Shown piece by piece: positions 51,332 to 60,238 of a stretch of DNA of 64,000 bases. A program made the translations under genes and the position numbers. A model generated the notes under the pieces. It had not been told where the DNA came from. It ran no database searches and saw only the letters and a list, made by a program, of their open reading frames with translations. The stretch covers positions 1 to 64,000 of the forward strand of contig NZ_JAERQE010000024.1 of NCBI RefSeq assembly GCF_016734765.1. Direction: 5' to 3'. Position 1 is the stretch's first letter, and every line of letters starts with the position of its first letter. This DNA comes from Microvirga soli. GTDB taxonomy: Bacteria > Pseudomonadota > Alphaproteobacteria > Rhizobiales > Beijerinckiaceae.

Positions 51332-52447
51332 TCACCGCTGTCCGTATTGGGTGTTCTTGAAGAGATCTTTCTGCTCGCGGGGCTGCGAGCGCCAGTACTG
51401 CTTGGGTGCATTAACTTGGGCGCCGAGTTTGGCGGCCGCGTGCCAGGGCCAGCGCGGATTGTACAGCATGGCGCGTCCGAGAGAGACCATGTCTGCTTCC
51501 TCGTCCCCGATGATGCCTTCTGCTTGCTCAGGTTCAGTGATCAGCCCAACGGCAATCGTTGGTAGACCAACCTCAGCCTTTACTCGCTTTGCATAGGGTA
51601 CCTGATAACCTGGTCCGAGTGTGATTGCCTGTGCTGGCGAAACCCCGCCGGTGGATATGTGGATGGCAGCGCAGCCTCGGCTCTCAAGAGCCTTCGCAAA
51701 GGCGATTGTTCCCTCGATATCCCAACCCTTAGGAACCCAATCAGTCGCAGAAACCCGTACCCAGACCGGCCGATCTGCAGGAAAAGCGTCACGGACAGCA
51801 TCGAAGACCTCAAGTGGGAAGCGCATCCGGTTTTCGAGGCTGCCGCCGTATTCGTCCTCACGGTTGTTAGCAATCGGCGAGAGGAACTGGTGGAGTAGGT
51901 AGCCGTGGGCGGCATGGATCTCGATTGCATCGAAGCCTAGTCGTGCTGCCCGCCGTGCGGCATTTACGAAATCATCACGGACGCGCTTGAGCCCATCTCT
52001 GTCGAGGGCTGCAGGTACACTCTCGCCCTCAGCATGCGGTATGGCCGATGGAGCCTCTGTCTCCCAACCGAGGGGCTCGTCTGGATGGATTTGGGCGCCG
52101 CCCTCCCATGGGGCTCGGCTTGAGGCCTTTCGGCCTGCATGGGCCAGCTGAAGGGTGAGTGGAATAGTGGAGTGCAGCCTGACTCCCTTGAGCAGACGGG
52201 CAAAAGCCTCCTCTGTTTCATCGGAATAGAGACCAAGATCATATGGTGAAATCCTGCCCTGCGGCGAGACGGCCGTGGCTTCAAGGATCAGCAGGCCTGC
52301 ACCCGATAGGGCAAGTTGCCCAAGGTGGATTAGGTGCCAGTCGTTGGGGAGGCCTCCTTCTGCGGAGTACTGGCACATAGGTGCGATAGCAATTCTGTTG
52401 TCCAGGTGAAGTTTGCCGATCTGTATGGGCTCGAAAAGGCGGCTCAC
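51332..52447 (-). CDS. NADH:flavin oxidoreductase, Old Yellow Enzyme family (YqjM-like)
   Basis: A 371-residue FMN enzyme. It shows LFEPIQIGKLHLDNRIAIAPMCQYSA with the redox-tuning Cys25 of YqjM/XenA-type enzymes, TLQLAHAGRKASSRAPW, HAAHGYLLHQFLSP with the substrate-binding His pair, and the phosphate-binding GLITEPEQAEGII / DMVSLGRAML. It probably reduces activated alkenes with NAD(P)H. It is divergent from a LysR gene, about 280 bases apart, which suggests LysR control. Confidence 0.92.
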   Translation of the reverse strand: MSRLFEPIQIGKLHLDNRIAIAPMCQYSAEGGLPNDWHLIHLGQLALSGAGLLILEATAVSPQGRISPYDLGLYSDETEEAFARLLKGVRLHSTIPLTLQLAHAGRKASSRAPWEGGAQIHPDEPLGWETEAPSAIPHAEGESVPAALDRDGLKRVRDDFVNAARRAARLGFDAIEIHAAHGYLLHQFLSPIANNREDEYGGSLENRMRFPLEVFDAVRDAFPADRPVWVRVSATDWVPKGWDIEGTIAFAKALESRGCAAIHISTGGVSPAQAITLGPGYQVPYAKRVKAEVGLPTIAVGLITEPEQAEGIIGDEEADMVSLGRAMLYNPRWPWHAAAKLGAQVNAPKQYWRSQPREQKDLFKNTQYGQR

Positions 52448-52728
52448 AATTCACTCCTTTGGGCAGTTATGGCGAATGTATCGGAATGGGACAGGCGTTG
52501 TGGTGTGTTCAAAAGGGGACGCAGCCGCCCATCCCAATCCGCAAGAGCGGAAACAGTGTGGTAGGCCGACAGAACTCTGCTCTTGAGCCATATAAACTGT
52601 TTTGCCCAATTGAGAACAAAGCTCCTGTGGTGCCCTACGGGACCCGGTACAGAGTACATCGCGAACCGCAGTCACTCCGGGTATGGTGACCGTGAAACAA
52701 ACTGCCTGTGACTGCCGAACCAACCCTG

Positions 52729-53643
52729 ATGATTGACTTTAGAAACATTGAAACGTTCTTTTGGGCTGCTGCACTCGGTAGCCTTAGGGCGGCGTCTGAG
52801 AAGCTCGGGACAACGCAACCTGCTGTGTCACAGCGTATCGCTTCGCTGGAGGCCGCGCTGGGCGTGCGCTTGTTCGAGCGTGACGTGCGAGGCGTGACCC
52901 TTACGGCTAAGGGGCAGGAAATGCTTTCGCATGCTGAGCGCATGATGCAGGCGCGGCGCGATATGCTGAAGGCCGCCCAGGATCAGAACGTAATGAGCGG
53001 CACAATCCGAATTGGTGTCGCAGAAACCATCGTACAGACTTGGCTGTCCACTTTTATTGAGGAGGTGCACAGTGCTTATCCGGCACTTGTCCTAGAGATT
53101 GAAGTCGACAGTACGCATGTGCTTCGTTCTCACCTGATGTCGCGGCAGATCGACATCGCGTTATTGATGGGTCCTGTTCTTGAGGAGCGGGTCGAGAATC
53201 TCCCTCTGTGCACCTACTCCCTTTCCTGGATTGCCAGACCGACACTGAAACTGGGACAATCTTCTGTAACATTGAAACAAGTTGCGGACCGGCCCATTAT
53301 AACTCATTCCTCCAACAGCAGCCCTTACCGTGTAGTCCGTGATATGCTCATGCGCGCTGGAGTAAAGACGCCACGGATGTACGGTAGCGCTTCGGTATCG
53401 ATGATCGTGCGTATGGCGCTGGACGGTATTGGAACCGCTGTAATCACGCCGGTGTTCCTTGACCGGGAGCTTGCTTCTGGCGAACTGCAGATCCTTGATG
53501 TGGAGAGCGATCCGCTTCCAGATCTCAGTTTTACCGCGAGTTGGATCGATGGTCTCGACAGTCGCCCGATGCGTTCACTTGCCGAACTCGCCCAGGATGT
53601 TGCTCTTCGAACTAAGGGCAGAGCGCCCAGAGGATATAAATAG
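52729..53643 (+). CDS. LysR-family transcription regulator
   Basis: A 304-residue regulator. The N-terminal winged HTH is clear: IDFRNIETFFWAAALGSLRAASEKLGTTQPAVSQRIASLEAALGVRLFERD. The C-terminal part (about 90-295) is a LysR substrate-binding domain. ATG at 52729 gives the family's usual start; a GTG 21 bases upstream is possible. It is divergent from the Old Yellow Enzyme gene and upstream of the TRAP operon, so it may control either or both. Confidence 0.9.
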   Translation: MIDFRNIETFFWAAALGSLRAASEKLGTTQPAVSQRIASLEAALGVRLFERDVRGVTLTAKGQEMLSHAERMMQARRDMLKAAQDQNVMSGTIRIGVAETIVQTWLSTFIEEVHSAYPALVLEIEVDSTHVLRSHLMSRQIDIALLMGPVLEERVENLPLCTYSLSWIARPTLKLGQSSVTLKQVADRPIITHSSNSSPYRVVRDMLMRAGVKTPRMYGSASVSMIVRMALDGIGTAVITPVFLDRELASGELQILDVESDPLPDLSFTASWIDGLDSRPMRSLAELAQDVALRTKGRAPRGYK

Positions 53644-53688
53644 TTTTTATATCCCCCATTAAAACATACGAATGGACAAGCTAAAGGT

Positions 53689-53794
53689 TCCTAGGATGCA
53701 ATGTGACCAGACTGAGGAACGACAGCTAGGTAGCGTATATAAAGCTCTCTTTAACGCCGTAGGTCTTTTGGTGATCGCCTGAGAGATCCTAGGA
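53689..53794. repeat. Two identical TCCTAGGA palindromes upstream of the TRAP operon
   Basis: The perfect 8-base palindrome TCCTAGGA occurs at 53689-53696 and 53787-53794, with starts 98 bases apart, in the 234-base gap between the LysR gene and dctP. Repeated palindromes before an operon can be operator half-sites, but the motif is short and could recur by chance. Confidence 0.3.
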
Positions 53795-53877
53795 GCCGGA
53801 AAACGGACAAGGGCGCTTTGATCCGACCTGAATGTGTCTTCACTCAGCCTCAAGATTGAACCAGAGGATGACACATC

Positions 53878-54927
53878 ATGAAAAGAATCGCTTATGCCTT
53901 CGGAGCCGCAGCCCTGCTGAGCTTGTCTGGTGCAGCTCTGGCTCAGGATTTGCCAAAGACCAAACTCCAGATTGTCGGAGGTCTTAGCAATCTCACCGCT
54001 TACAACGACTTCGAGAAGCCGTTCTGGACAAAAACGATCCCCGAGCGCTCAAACGGGCAAGTCACTGCGGAAATCAAAGGCTTCAATGAGATGGGCCTCA
54101 AGGGTCCTGAGATCCTCCGCCTCATGTCGCAGGGTGTGATCCCGTTCGGTACGGCGACGCTTTCCTACTTCGCCAGCGACAATCCAATCAACGAGGCGAT
54201 CGATCTGGCCGGTCTCGCGCCTGATGTGCAGACTGCCCGCAAGGTTACGGAGGCTTTTGAGCCGGTTTACGGCAAGTTTTACGGGGAAGGCTCAAAGGTA
54301 AAGCTTCTGGGGATCTCCACCTATCCAGCGCAGGTTTTGTTCTGCAATGCTGAGGTGAATAGCCTTGCTGATTTGAAGGGCAAGAAAGTCCGCACCAGCA
54401 GCCGCACCCAAGCCGAGTTCGTTGAAGCCTTCGGCGGCGCGAGCGTAACGATGGCATTCGGCGAGGTGGTTCCGGCCCTGCAGAACAAGGTCGTTGATTG
54501 CGCCATCACTGGCTCGCTCTCTGGCTACTCCGCCAAGTGGTACGAAGTCTCGACCCACCTCTACGCGCTCCCGATCAACTGGAACCAGCAGATCCACGCC
54601 GTCAACCAGGCTACTTGGGACAAGCTCGACCCAAAGGTTCAACAGTTCCTCCAAACCAACATCAAGACCTTGATGGACGATATCTGGAAGGCCGCCGACG
54701 AGCAGACCAAGCAGGGGTATGACTGCAACACGGGCGCTGCAACTTGTACGCTGCCTGTGAAGGGAAAAATGAAGCTGGTCGAACCGAGTGCTGCTGATCG
54801 TGAACTTCTGAAGAAGGTTCTTCAGGAATCGGTTCTGCCGAAATGGGCAGCGCGCTGCTCGGCTGACTGTGTGAAGAGCTTCAACGACACGATTGGTAAG
54901 ACGGTGAACGTCACAGCCTCCAAATAG
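53878..54927 (+). CDS. dctP: TRAP transporter periplasmic binding protein
   Basis: A 349-residue DctP-type solute receptor. Signal peptide MKRIAYAFGAAALLSLSGAALAQ. The mature part shows TRAP features: IPERSNGQVTAEIKGFNEMGLKGPEILRLMSQGVIPFG, and the central LADLKGKKVRTSSRTQAEFVEAFGG with the conserved Arg that binds the ligand carboxylate. An extra C-terminal Cys-containing stretch (DCNTGAATC, CSADC) may form disulfides. It works with the DctQ and DctM proteins downstream to take up an organic anion. Confidence 0.93.
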   Translation: MKRIAYAFGAAALLSLSGAALAQDLPKTKLQIVGGLSNLTAYNDFEKPFWTKTIPERSNGQVTAEIKGFNEMGLKGPEILRLMSQGVIPFGTATLSYFASDNPINEAIDLAGLAPDVQTARKVTEAFEPVYGKFYGEGSKVKLLGISTYPAQVLFCNAEVNSLADLKGKKVRTSSRTQAEFVEAFGGASVTMAFGEVVPALQNKVVDCAITGSLSGYSAKWYEVSTHLYALPINWNQQIHAVNQATWDKLDPKVQQFLQTNIKTLMDDIWKAADEQTKQGYDCNTGAATCTLPVKGKMKLVEPSAADRELLKKVLQESVLPKWAARCSADCVKSFNDTIGKTVNVTASK

Positions 54928-54934
54928 TCTAATG

Positions 54935-54969
54935 CGACGCGTCGGACCAGTTGCGAGACCGACGCGTCG
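54935..54969 (+). promoter_or_regulatory. Perfect hairpin between dctP and dctQ
   Basis: CGACGCGTCGG and CCGACGCGTCG form a perfect 11-bp stem with a 13-base loop, 8 bases after the dctP stop. It probably stabilises the dctP message or terminates partly, so that the binding protein is made in excess over the membrane subunits. Confidence 0.65.
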
Positions 54970-55038
54970 TTTCGTGCCTTTTGGCCGAACATCCTCTGAT
55001 CCAATGCGGTGCGCTCATGCGCCGACACAGGTATTTTC

Positions 55039-55650
55039 ATGGCGCCGACCATATACCCTTCTTTTTTGGGCAGCTTGAGCCGCGCAGCCGAGCATTTGTC
55101 ACGCTGGGCCGTCTGGTTCGGCGGTGCTCTCACGATCGGCAGCGTGCTGCTGATCACCTTTGACGTTCTCGCTCGTAAGTTCTTTGGCTTCACAACCGGC
55201 GGCGCCGATGAGCTGTCGAGCTATGCTTTCGCGATCAGCACGTCATGGGCATTCGCCTTTGCGACCCTCCAACGGGCAAATGTGCGCGTCGACGTGCTTT
55301 ATCAGTATCTGCCTGTTCGGCTGTCGGCCGTGCTGGATTGGCTCTCCGTCGTGGCACTTGGCGTCTTTATGGTGATGCTAACCTATTATGCCTATGACGT
55401 TGCCGCCACCTCGTGGACTCAGAACTCCGCTGCTAATACCCCCCTCGCAACCCCTCTCTATATTCCGCAGGGTCTCTGGCTATTGGGTCTGATCTGGATG
55501 TGCCTGGTCCTGGCTCTCATGCTGGTGCGGTCGTCTGTTGCGCTCGTCACGGGTAGATTTGACGACGTTAAAGCCATCGCAGGTGTTCGCTCGACCCAAG
55601 AAGAAGCCGAAGAAGAAGCCGCCGCGGGCGAGCGAATGGTTAAGGGGTAA
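55039..55650 (+). CDS. dctQ: TRAP transporter small membrane subunit
   Basis: A 203-residue protein with four transmembrane helices (about 25-50, 65-85, 105-130 and 150-172). The segments FDVLARKFFGFTTGGADELSSYAFAISTSWAFAFA and ANVRVDVLYQYLP are DctQ hallmarks. The cytoplasmic C-terminal tail is acidic. ATG at 55039 is preferred over 55009 because the family starts near here. dctM follows after 6 bases. Confidence 0.9.
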   Translation: MAPTIYPSFLGSLSRAAEHLSRWAVWFGGALTIGSVLLITFDVLARKFFGFTTGGADELSSYAFAISTSWAFAFATLQRANVRVDVLYQYLPVRLSAVLDWLSVVALGVFMVMLTYYAYDVAATSWTQNSAANTPLATPLYIPQGLWLLGLIWMCLVLALMLVRSSVALVTGRFDDVKAIAGVRSTQEEAEEEAAAGERMVKG

Positions 55651-55656
55651 GGCGAT

Positions 55657-56940
55657 ATGGTTGCCACTGCACTCATCCTTCTCCTCGTTCTGATCGGGCT
55701 GAGCATTCCTGTCGGTGCCGCGCTCGGCGTGCTCGGGCTAGTTCTAGACCCACTGTACTCCATGCTGCCCCTAACACGCGCTGTTGGCGAGTTGGCATGG
55801 AGCACGAACAATGAATTCTTGTTGGTAGCGGTGCCTCTCTTCATTCTGTTGGGAGAGATTCTGCTGCGGGCCGGATTTGCTGAGCGAATGTACAGTGCCA
55901 TGAGCCTCTGGCTCTCATGGCTGCCCGGCGGGCTCATGCATGCGAATATCGGCGCCTCAACCTTGTTTTCGGCAACATCTGGATCGAGCGTTGCTACTGC
56001 AGCCACGGTTGGCACCGTCGCGATTCCGCAGATCAAGCGGTATGGCTACAATGAGCCGCTCTTCCTCGGCAGTCTCGCAGCAGGCGGTACGCTCGGAATC
56101 CTCATTCCGCCGTCAATCAATCTCGTGATCTACGGCGTTCTCACCAACTCTTCCGTTCCTAGGCTCTATCTCGCGGGGATCATCCCTGGTTTTATGCTCG
56201 CTGGCCTCTTCATGCTGGTGATTGTGGTCGGCTGTATCGCGAAGCCATCCTGGGGCGGCCACAAAATTCATGCCACTTGGGGCGAGCGCTTCAAGAGCCT
56301 GATCCATCTTGCACCACCTCTTGGAATTTTCTTTCTCGTTGTAGGCTCGATCTATGCCGGTCTTGCCACTCCGACGGAAGCTGCTGCTCTCGGCGTGACA
56401 GGCGCCTTTATCCTCGCAGCATGGTTCCGCCGGCTAACCTGGACGATGCTGCGCGAATCTATCGAAGGCACAATGAAGGCAACCGCAATGATCATGCTGA
56501 TCGTGATCGGCGCGGCTTTCCTGAATTTCATCATGTCGGCCACGGGCCTGACGGACGCGATTACCGGATCAATCACAGGCCTCGGATTTTCGCCCGGATG
56601 GATGCTGCTGATCATCATCCTCTTCTATCTGGTACTCGGCTGCTTCATGGAGACGCTCTCCATGATGATCACCACGATCCCGATCGTTGCGCCAATCATG
56701 ATCGCACTCGGTTACGACCCAATCTGGCTCGGCATCATTATTATCGTTCTCGTCGAAGCGGCTCTGATCACGCCACCTGTAGGGCTTAACCTCTTCGTTG
56801 TGCAAAGCCTTCGCAAGAGCGGGTCGATGAGTGCAGTCATCACTGGTTCGCTGCCCTTCGTCTTAGCAATGTTCATTCTGCTAGCACTTCTGGCGTTCTT
56901 CCCAGGCCTCGCACTCTGGCTCCCAAGCATCTTCAGCTAA
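55657..56940 (+). CDS. dctM: TRAP transporter large membrane subunit
   Basis: A 427-residue permease with about twelve helices. GASTLFSATSGSSVATAATVGTVAIPQIKRYGYNE, AAGGTLGILIPPSINLVIYG and PTEAAALGVTGAFI are DctM signatures, as is ETLSMMITTIPIVAPI. It exchanges the bound solute with sodium ions. It is translationally close to dctQ and 47 bases ahead of the DUF2848 gene. Confidence 0.94.
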   Translation: MVATALILLLVLIGLSIPVGAALGVLGLVLDPLYSMLPLTRAVGELAWSTNNEFLLVAVPLFILLGEILLRAGFAERMYSAMSLWLSWLPGGLMHANIGASTLFSATSGSSVATAATVGTVAIPQIKRYGYNEPLFLGSLAAGGTLGILIPPSINLVIYGVLTNSSVPRLYLAGIIPGFMLAGLFMLVIVVGCIAKPSWGGHKIHATWGERFKSLIHLAPPLGIFFLVVGSIYAGLATPTEAAALGVTGAFILAAWFRRLTWTMLRESIEGTMKATAMIMLIVIGAAFLNFIMSATGLTDAITGSITGLGFSPGWMLLIIILFYLVLGCFMETLSMMITTIPIVAPIMIALGYDPIWLGIIIIVLVEAALITPPVGLNLFVVQSLRKSGSMSAVITGSLPFVLAMFILLALLAFFPGLALWLPSIFS

Positions 56941-56987
56941 GGCTTAGGATCAACTGGCCTCGTTCAACTCTAAAATGGATTCCTACA

Positions 56988-57671
56988 ATGAAACTTTCCT
57001 TCAAAGCAGAGGCCCTCTCAGGTTCACGCACAATCGACGTTGATATCTCTTCGCTCGTCGTTGCCGGGTGGGCTGGGCGCGATCAGCATGCCATCGAGCA
57101 TCACATTGAGGAACTCTTCGCTATCGGTGTGCCACGGCCGAGTTCCGTTCCACTTTACTATCGTGTTGCGGAAAATCAGCTGACCCAGGCCTCGCGCATT
57201 CAGGTTGTGGGCGATCAGTCATCGGGGGAGGTGGAGACCTTCGTGTTTCGGGCCGGCGGTGAGCTCTACGTTAGCATCGCATCCGACCACACCGACCGTA
57301 AGCTTGAGACCCACAGTGTCGCTCTATCGAAACAGGTCTGCGCAAAACCGGTCGCTGCCGAGGCATGGCTCTTCGCCGACGTTGCAGAATATTGGGATGA
57401 ACTTGTCATCCGATCGTACATTCAGGAGGACGGCGAACGGGTTCTCTATCAAGAGGGCACGCTCGCCTCTCTCCGACCGCCGTCTGAGTTGATCTCTGGG
57501 TTCGCCGGACAGGCCGAGCTCCCGGAAGGCACAGGCATGATCTGCGGAACGGTTGGGGCAAAGGGTGGCATCCGGCCTGCGCCCTCATTCACGATGGAAC
57601 TCTTCGACCCACGGAGCGGGCGTACATTGAGCCATAGCTATGCCATCGAGATTTTGCCGGAGGTTGCCTGA
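56988..57671 (+). CDS. DUF2848 family protein
   Basis: A 227-residue soluble protein fitting DUF2848: LVVAGWAGRDQHAIEHHIEELFAIGVPRPSSVPLYYRV near the N terminus, SDHTDRKLETHSVALSKQVCAKP in the middle and MICGTVGAKGGIRP near the end. The fold is related to fumarylacetoacetate hydrolase-like proteins, but the reaction is unknown. It sits directly behind the TRAP genes and before an amidase, so it likely acts on the imported compound. Confidence 0.85.
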   Translation: MKLSFKAEALSGSRTIDVDISSLVVAGWAGRDQHAIEHHIEELFAIGVPRPSSVPLYYRVAENQLTQASRIQVVGDQSSGEVETFVFRAGGELYVSIASDHTDRKLETHSVALSKQVCAKPVAAEAWLFADVAEYWDELVIRSYIQEDGERVLYQEGTLASLRPPSELISGFAGQAELPEGTGMICGTVGAKGGIRPAPSFTMELFDPRSGRTLSHSYAIEILPEVA

Positions 57672-57711
57672 TCCTGGATCCGATGAAACCCACCACGACG
57701 GTTGATAACTC

Positions 57712-59067
57712 ATGATTTCGACAATTAACGAACAGCAGTTGGCGCTTTCAGAGGGCCGCATCACGTCCTTGGCTCTTACGGAGCAGGCGCTGAGTCGCGC
57801 CTCCGATCCAAGTGGGGAGGGCTCACGTGTCTTTACTAAGCTCTATCCCAACGAGGCTCGTGCTGCCGCACAGGCCTCGGATACCCTGCGAGGTGCCGGT
57901 CTGGCCCGGTCACCCATTGACGGTCTGATGGTTTCAATCAAAGACCTGTTCGATGTCGCCGGCGAGGTTACGATGGCCGGATCTCTCGCTCGTGCCGGTG
58001 AGCCGGCGGCTACGGAGGACGCTGTCGTCGTTCAGCGCCTGCGGGCTGCGGGCGCGGTGACTGTCGGTCGTACCAACATGACTGAGTTCGCTTACTCCGG
58101 TCTTGGCCTCAATCCGCACTACGATGTTCCGCGCAATCCTTGGGATCGCAAAACCGGGCGTATTCCAGGGGGCTCTTCGTCAGGGGCAGCGGTCTCGGTG
58201 ACTGACGGAATGGCAGTTGCGGGGATCGGGTCGGACACGGGTGGGTCAGTTCGCATACCTGCTGCGCTCTGTGGTCTGGTAGGATTTAAGCCGACTGCTG
58301 AGCGAGTGCCGCTGATCGGCGCTCTACCGCTCTCGTTCAGCCTCGACTCCATTGGTGCCATTGCTGCCTCTGTCGCGTGCTGTGCTGTCCTCGATGGGAT
58401 CATGGCTGGTGACGAGGAGCCACTTCCACAGCCAGCTGACATCGGCAAACTCAGGTTTGCTGTGCCCACAACCTTGGCTCTTGAAGGAATGGACAAGGAC
58501 GTCGCGGGTGCTTTCGAAGCAGCACTCTCAAGTCTTTCGGCTGCCGGTGCACGCATTGACGAGATTGCCATACCGGAATTCGTTGGTCTTGCCGCGATCA
58601 ATTCCAAAGGAGGCTTTACCGCAGCAGAGGCATGGGCTTGGCACCGGGACCTGATCGGTCGTGCAGGCGACCGCTACGATCCGCGTGTCAGCTCGCGTAT
58701 TCTGCGAGGCAAGGATATATCCGCCGCCGACTACCTCGATCTGCTCGCAGCCCGTAAAGCCTGGAAGGCAGGCGTGGAGGCACGCATCGACGGTTATGAT
58801 GCGTTGGTTCTCCCAACCGTGCCGGTTGTCGCACCTATCATTGCGGAACTCGCCGCGAGCGACGAGGTCTACTACGCCGCCAATGGCTTGATCCTGCGGA
58901 ATCCCACTCTGATCAACTTTCTTGATGGCGCCGCTTTGTCCGTGCCCTGCCACGCGCCCGGCGAAGCTCCTGTGGGACTGATGATCGCCGGACCCGCGGG
59001 GGCCGATCGCAGAATTCTTGCCATCGGCATGGCAGTCGAAGCCATACGCTCACAAAAGCTGGCGTAA
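57712..59067 (+). CDS. Amidase signature family enzyme
   Basis: A 451-residue amidase. The Ser-cisSer-Lys triad is visible: Lys77 in VSIKDLFD, the serine cluster in IPGGSSSGAAVS (155-157), and the nucleophile Ser179 in GSDTGGSVRIPAA. It hydrolyses an amide; homologues include allophanate hydrolase-type AtzF and aryl amidases. It lacks a signal peptide. It is 40 bases after the DUF2848 gene and 27 before the DUF1445 gene, in a probable catabolic operon. Confidence 0.93.
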   Translation: MISTINEQQLALSEGRITSLALTEQALSRASDPSGEGSRVFTKLYPNEARAAAQASDTLRGAGLARSPIDGLMVSIKDLFDVAGEVTMAGSLARAGEPAATEDAVVVQRLRAAGAVTVGRTNMTEFAYSGLGLNPHYDVPRNPWDRKTGRIPGGSSSGAAVSVTDGMAVAGIGSDTGGSVRIPAALCGLVGFKPTAERVPLIGALPLSFSLDSIGAIAASVACCAVLDGIMAGDEEPLPQPADIGKLRFAVPTTLALEGMDKDVAGAFEAALSSLSAAGARIDEIAIPEFVGLAAINSKGGFTAAEAWAWHRDLIGRAGDRYDPRVSSRILRGKDISAADYLDLLAARKAWKAGVEARIDGYDALVLPTVPVVAPIIAELAASDEVYYAANGLILRNPTLINFLDGAALSVPCHAPGEAPVGLMIAGPAGADRRILAIGMAVEAIRSQKLA

Positions 59068-59094
59068 AATAATTGCTGGCAGATGGATTGAAAG

Positions 59095-59889
59095 ATGTCT
59101 GTAACGATCGACAGTGGTGCTGCCTACCAAGCCCGCTTGGACGCGCGGGCTGGAATTCTGACTGGCCCGACCGCGAATCTCGCTCCAGGGCATGTTCAGG
59201 CCAACCTCGCCATCCTGTCGGAGGAACTGGCGCACGACTTCCTGCGCTTCTGCCAGCGTAACCCCAAGCCATGCCCACTGATCGCGGTCTCCGAGACAGG
59301 CGATCCCTCACTGCCTGAACTGGGGAGGGATATTGATATTCGCACCGATGTGCCTCGCTACAGGGTATGGCGGAATGGCGAGCTCGTAGCGGAGCCCGTC
59401 GATATTCGGGACCTATGGAATGAGAAGCTGGTAGCCTTCCTAATCGGCTGCTCGTTTTCCTTCGAAGAGGCCATGCTGGCTGATGGCCTACCGGTGCGCC
59501 ATATCGAGCAGGGCTGCAACGTTCCGATGTACCGGACGAACGTTCCTACAGTCGCAACGGGCCCCTTCTCAGGGCCTCTCGTTGTGTCCATGCGTCCATT
59601 GAAGGCAGCCGATGCGATCCGGGCGGTGCAGGTTACGTCTCGCTTCCCTTCGGTTCATGGTGCTCCGGTGCACCTGGGCGATCCGTCGCTGATTGGTATC
59701 GACGACATCAACAAGCCGGATTACGGTGATCCAGTCGGAATCCGCGAGGGTGAAATGCCTGTCTTCTGGGCCTGCGGAGTCACGCCTCAATCCGTTATCG
59801 CGAATATCCGGCCCGAATTCTGTATCACTCACGCGCCGGGGCATATGCTTGTGACCGATCTCCTGAATTCTTCGATCTCAGTGATCTGA
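59095..59889 (+). CDS. DUF1445 putative hydro-lyase (YcsI-like)
   Basis: A 264-residue protein of the DUF1445/putative hydro-lyase family, related to YcsI and D-glutamate cyclase. Typical stretches are [95 protein letters not shown]. It probably adds or removes water on a carboxylated intermediate. The last gene of the TRAP-DUF2848-amidase run. Confidence 0.88.
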   Translation: MSVTIDSGAAYQARLDARAGILTGPTANLAPGHVQANLAILSEELAHDFLRFCQRNPKPCPLIAVSETGDPSLPELGRDIDIRTDVPRYRVWRNGELVAEPVDIRDLWNEKLVAFLIGCSFSFEEAMLADGLPVRHIEQGCNVPMYRTNVPTVATGPFSGPLVVSMRPLKAADAIRAVQVTSRFPSVHGAPVHLGDPSLIGIDDINKPDYGDPVGIREGEMPVFWACGVTPQSVIANIRPEFCITHAPGHMLVTDLLNSSISVI

Positions 59890-60238
59890 ATAAAACGAGC
59901 TCATCCAAAATCTCGCTCCTGAGAGGAAGCTTGCCGAAGCCTTGGTCACTGGAGTGAGCTTTGATCCACCCAAGCACTTTGTGATGCGCACAAACGGGGA
60001 GAGCTTGCGTGTGGCCGGGGCACGTGCCCAGCGTGTTTACGAAGGCTGGGTTGAGGATGGAAACTGTACGAAGCCTTTGCTCGTCGTCAGATTGACGAGG
60101 CGGTTTGTGCCTCTGTAACTGGCACTCACATAAGGTCGGGTGTGGACTTGAGAGCAGTCCTTTGCAGGAAATGCCTTACCCTCACATCGAGTGGACACAG
60201 CCCTCCAGCGCCAGGGCAAATCACTGTGCATTCTGCCA
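59890..60238. other. Intergenic region with a start-less open frame
   Basis: About 350 bases between the hydro-lyase and glycerate-kinase genes. On the plus strand, frame 59894-60118 is open for 74 codons and reads protein-like (FDPPKHFVMRTNGESLRVAG), but has only a TTG (59942) as possible start and no clear ribosome-binding site. It may be a decayed gene. The remainder shows nothing I can name. Confidence 0.35.
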
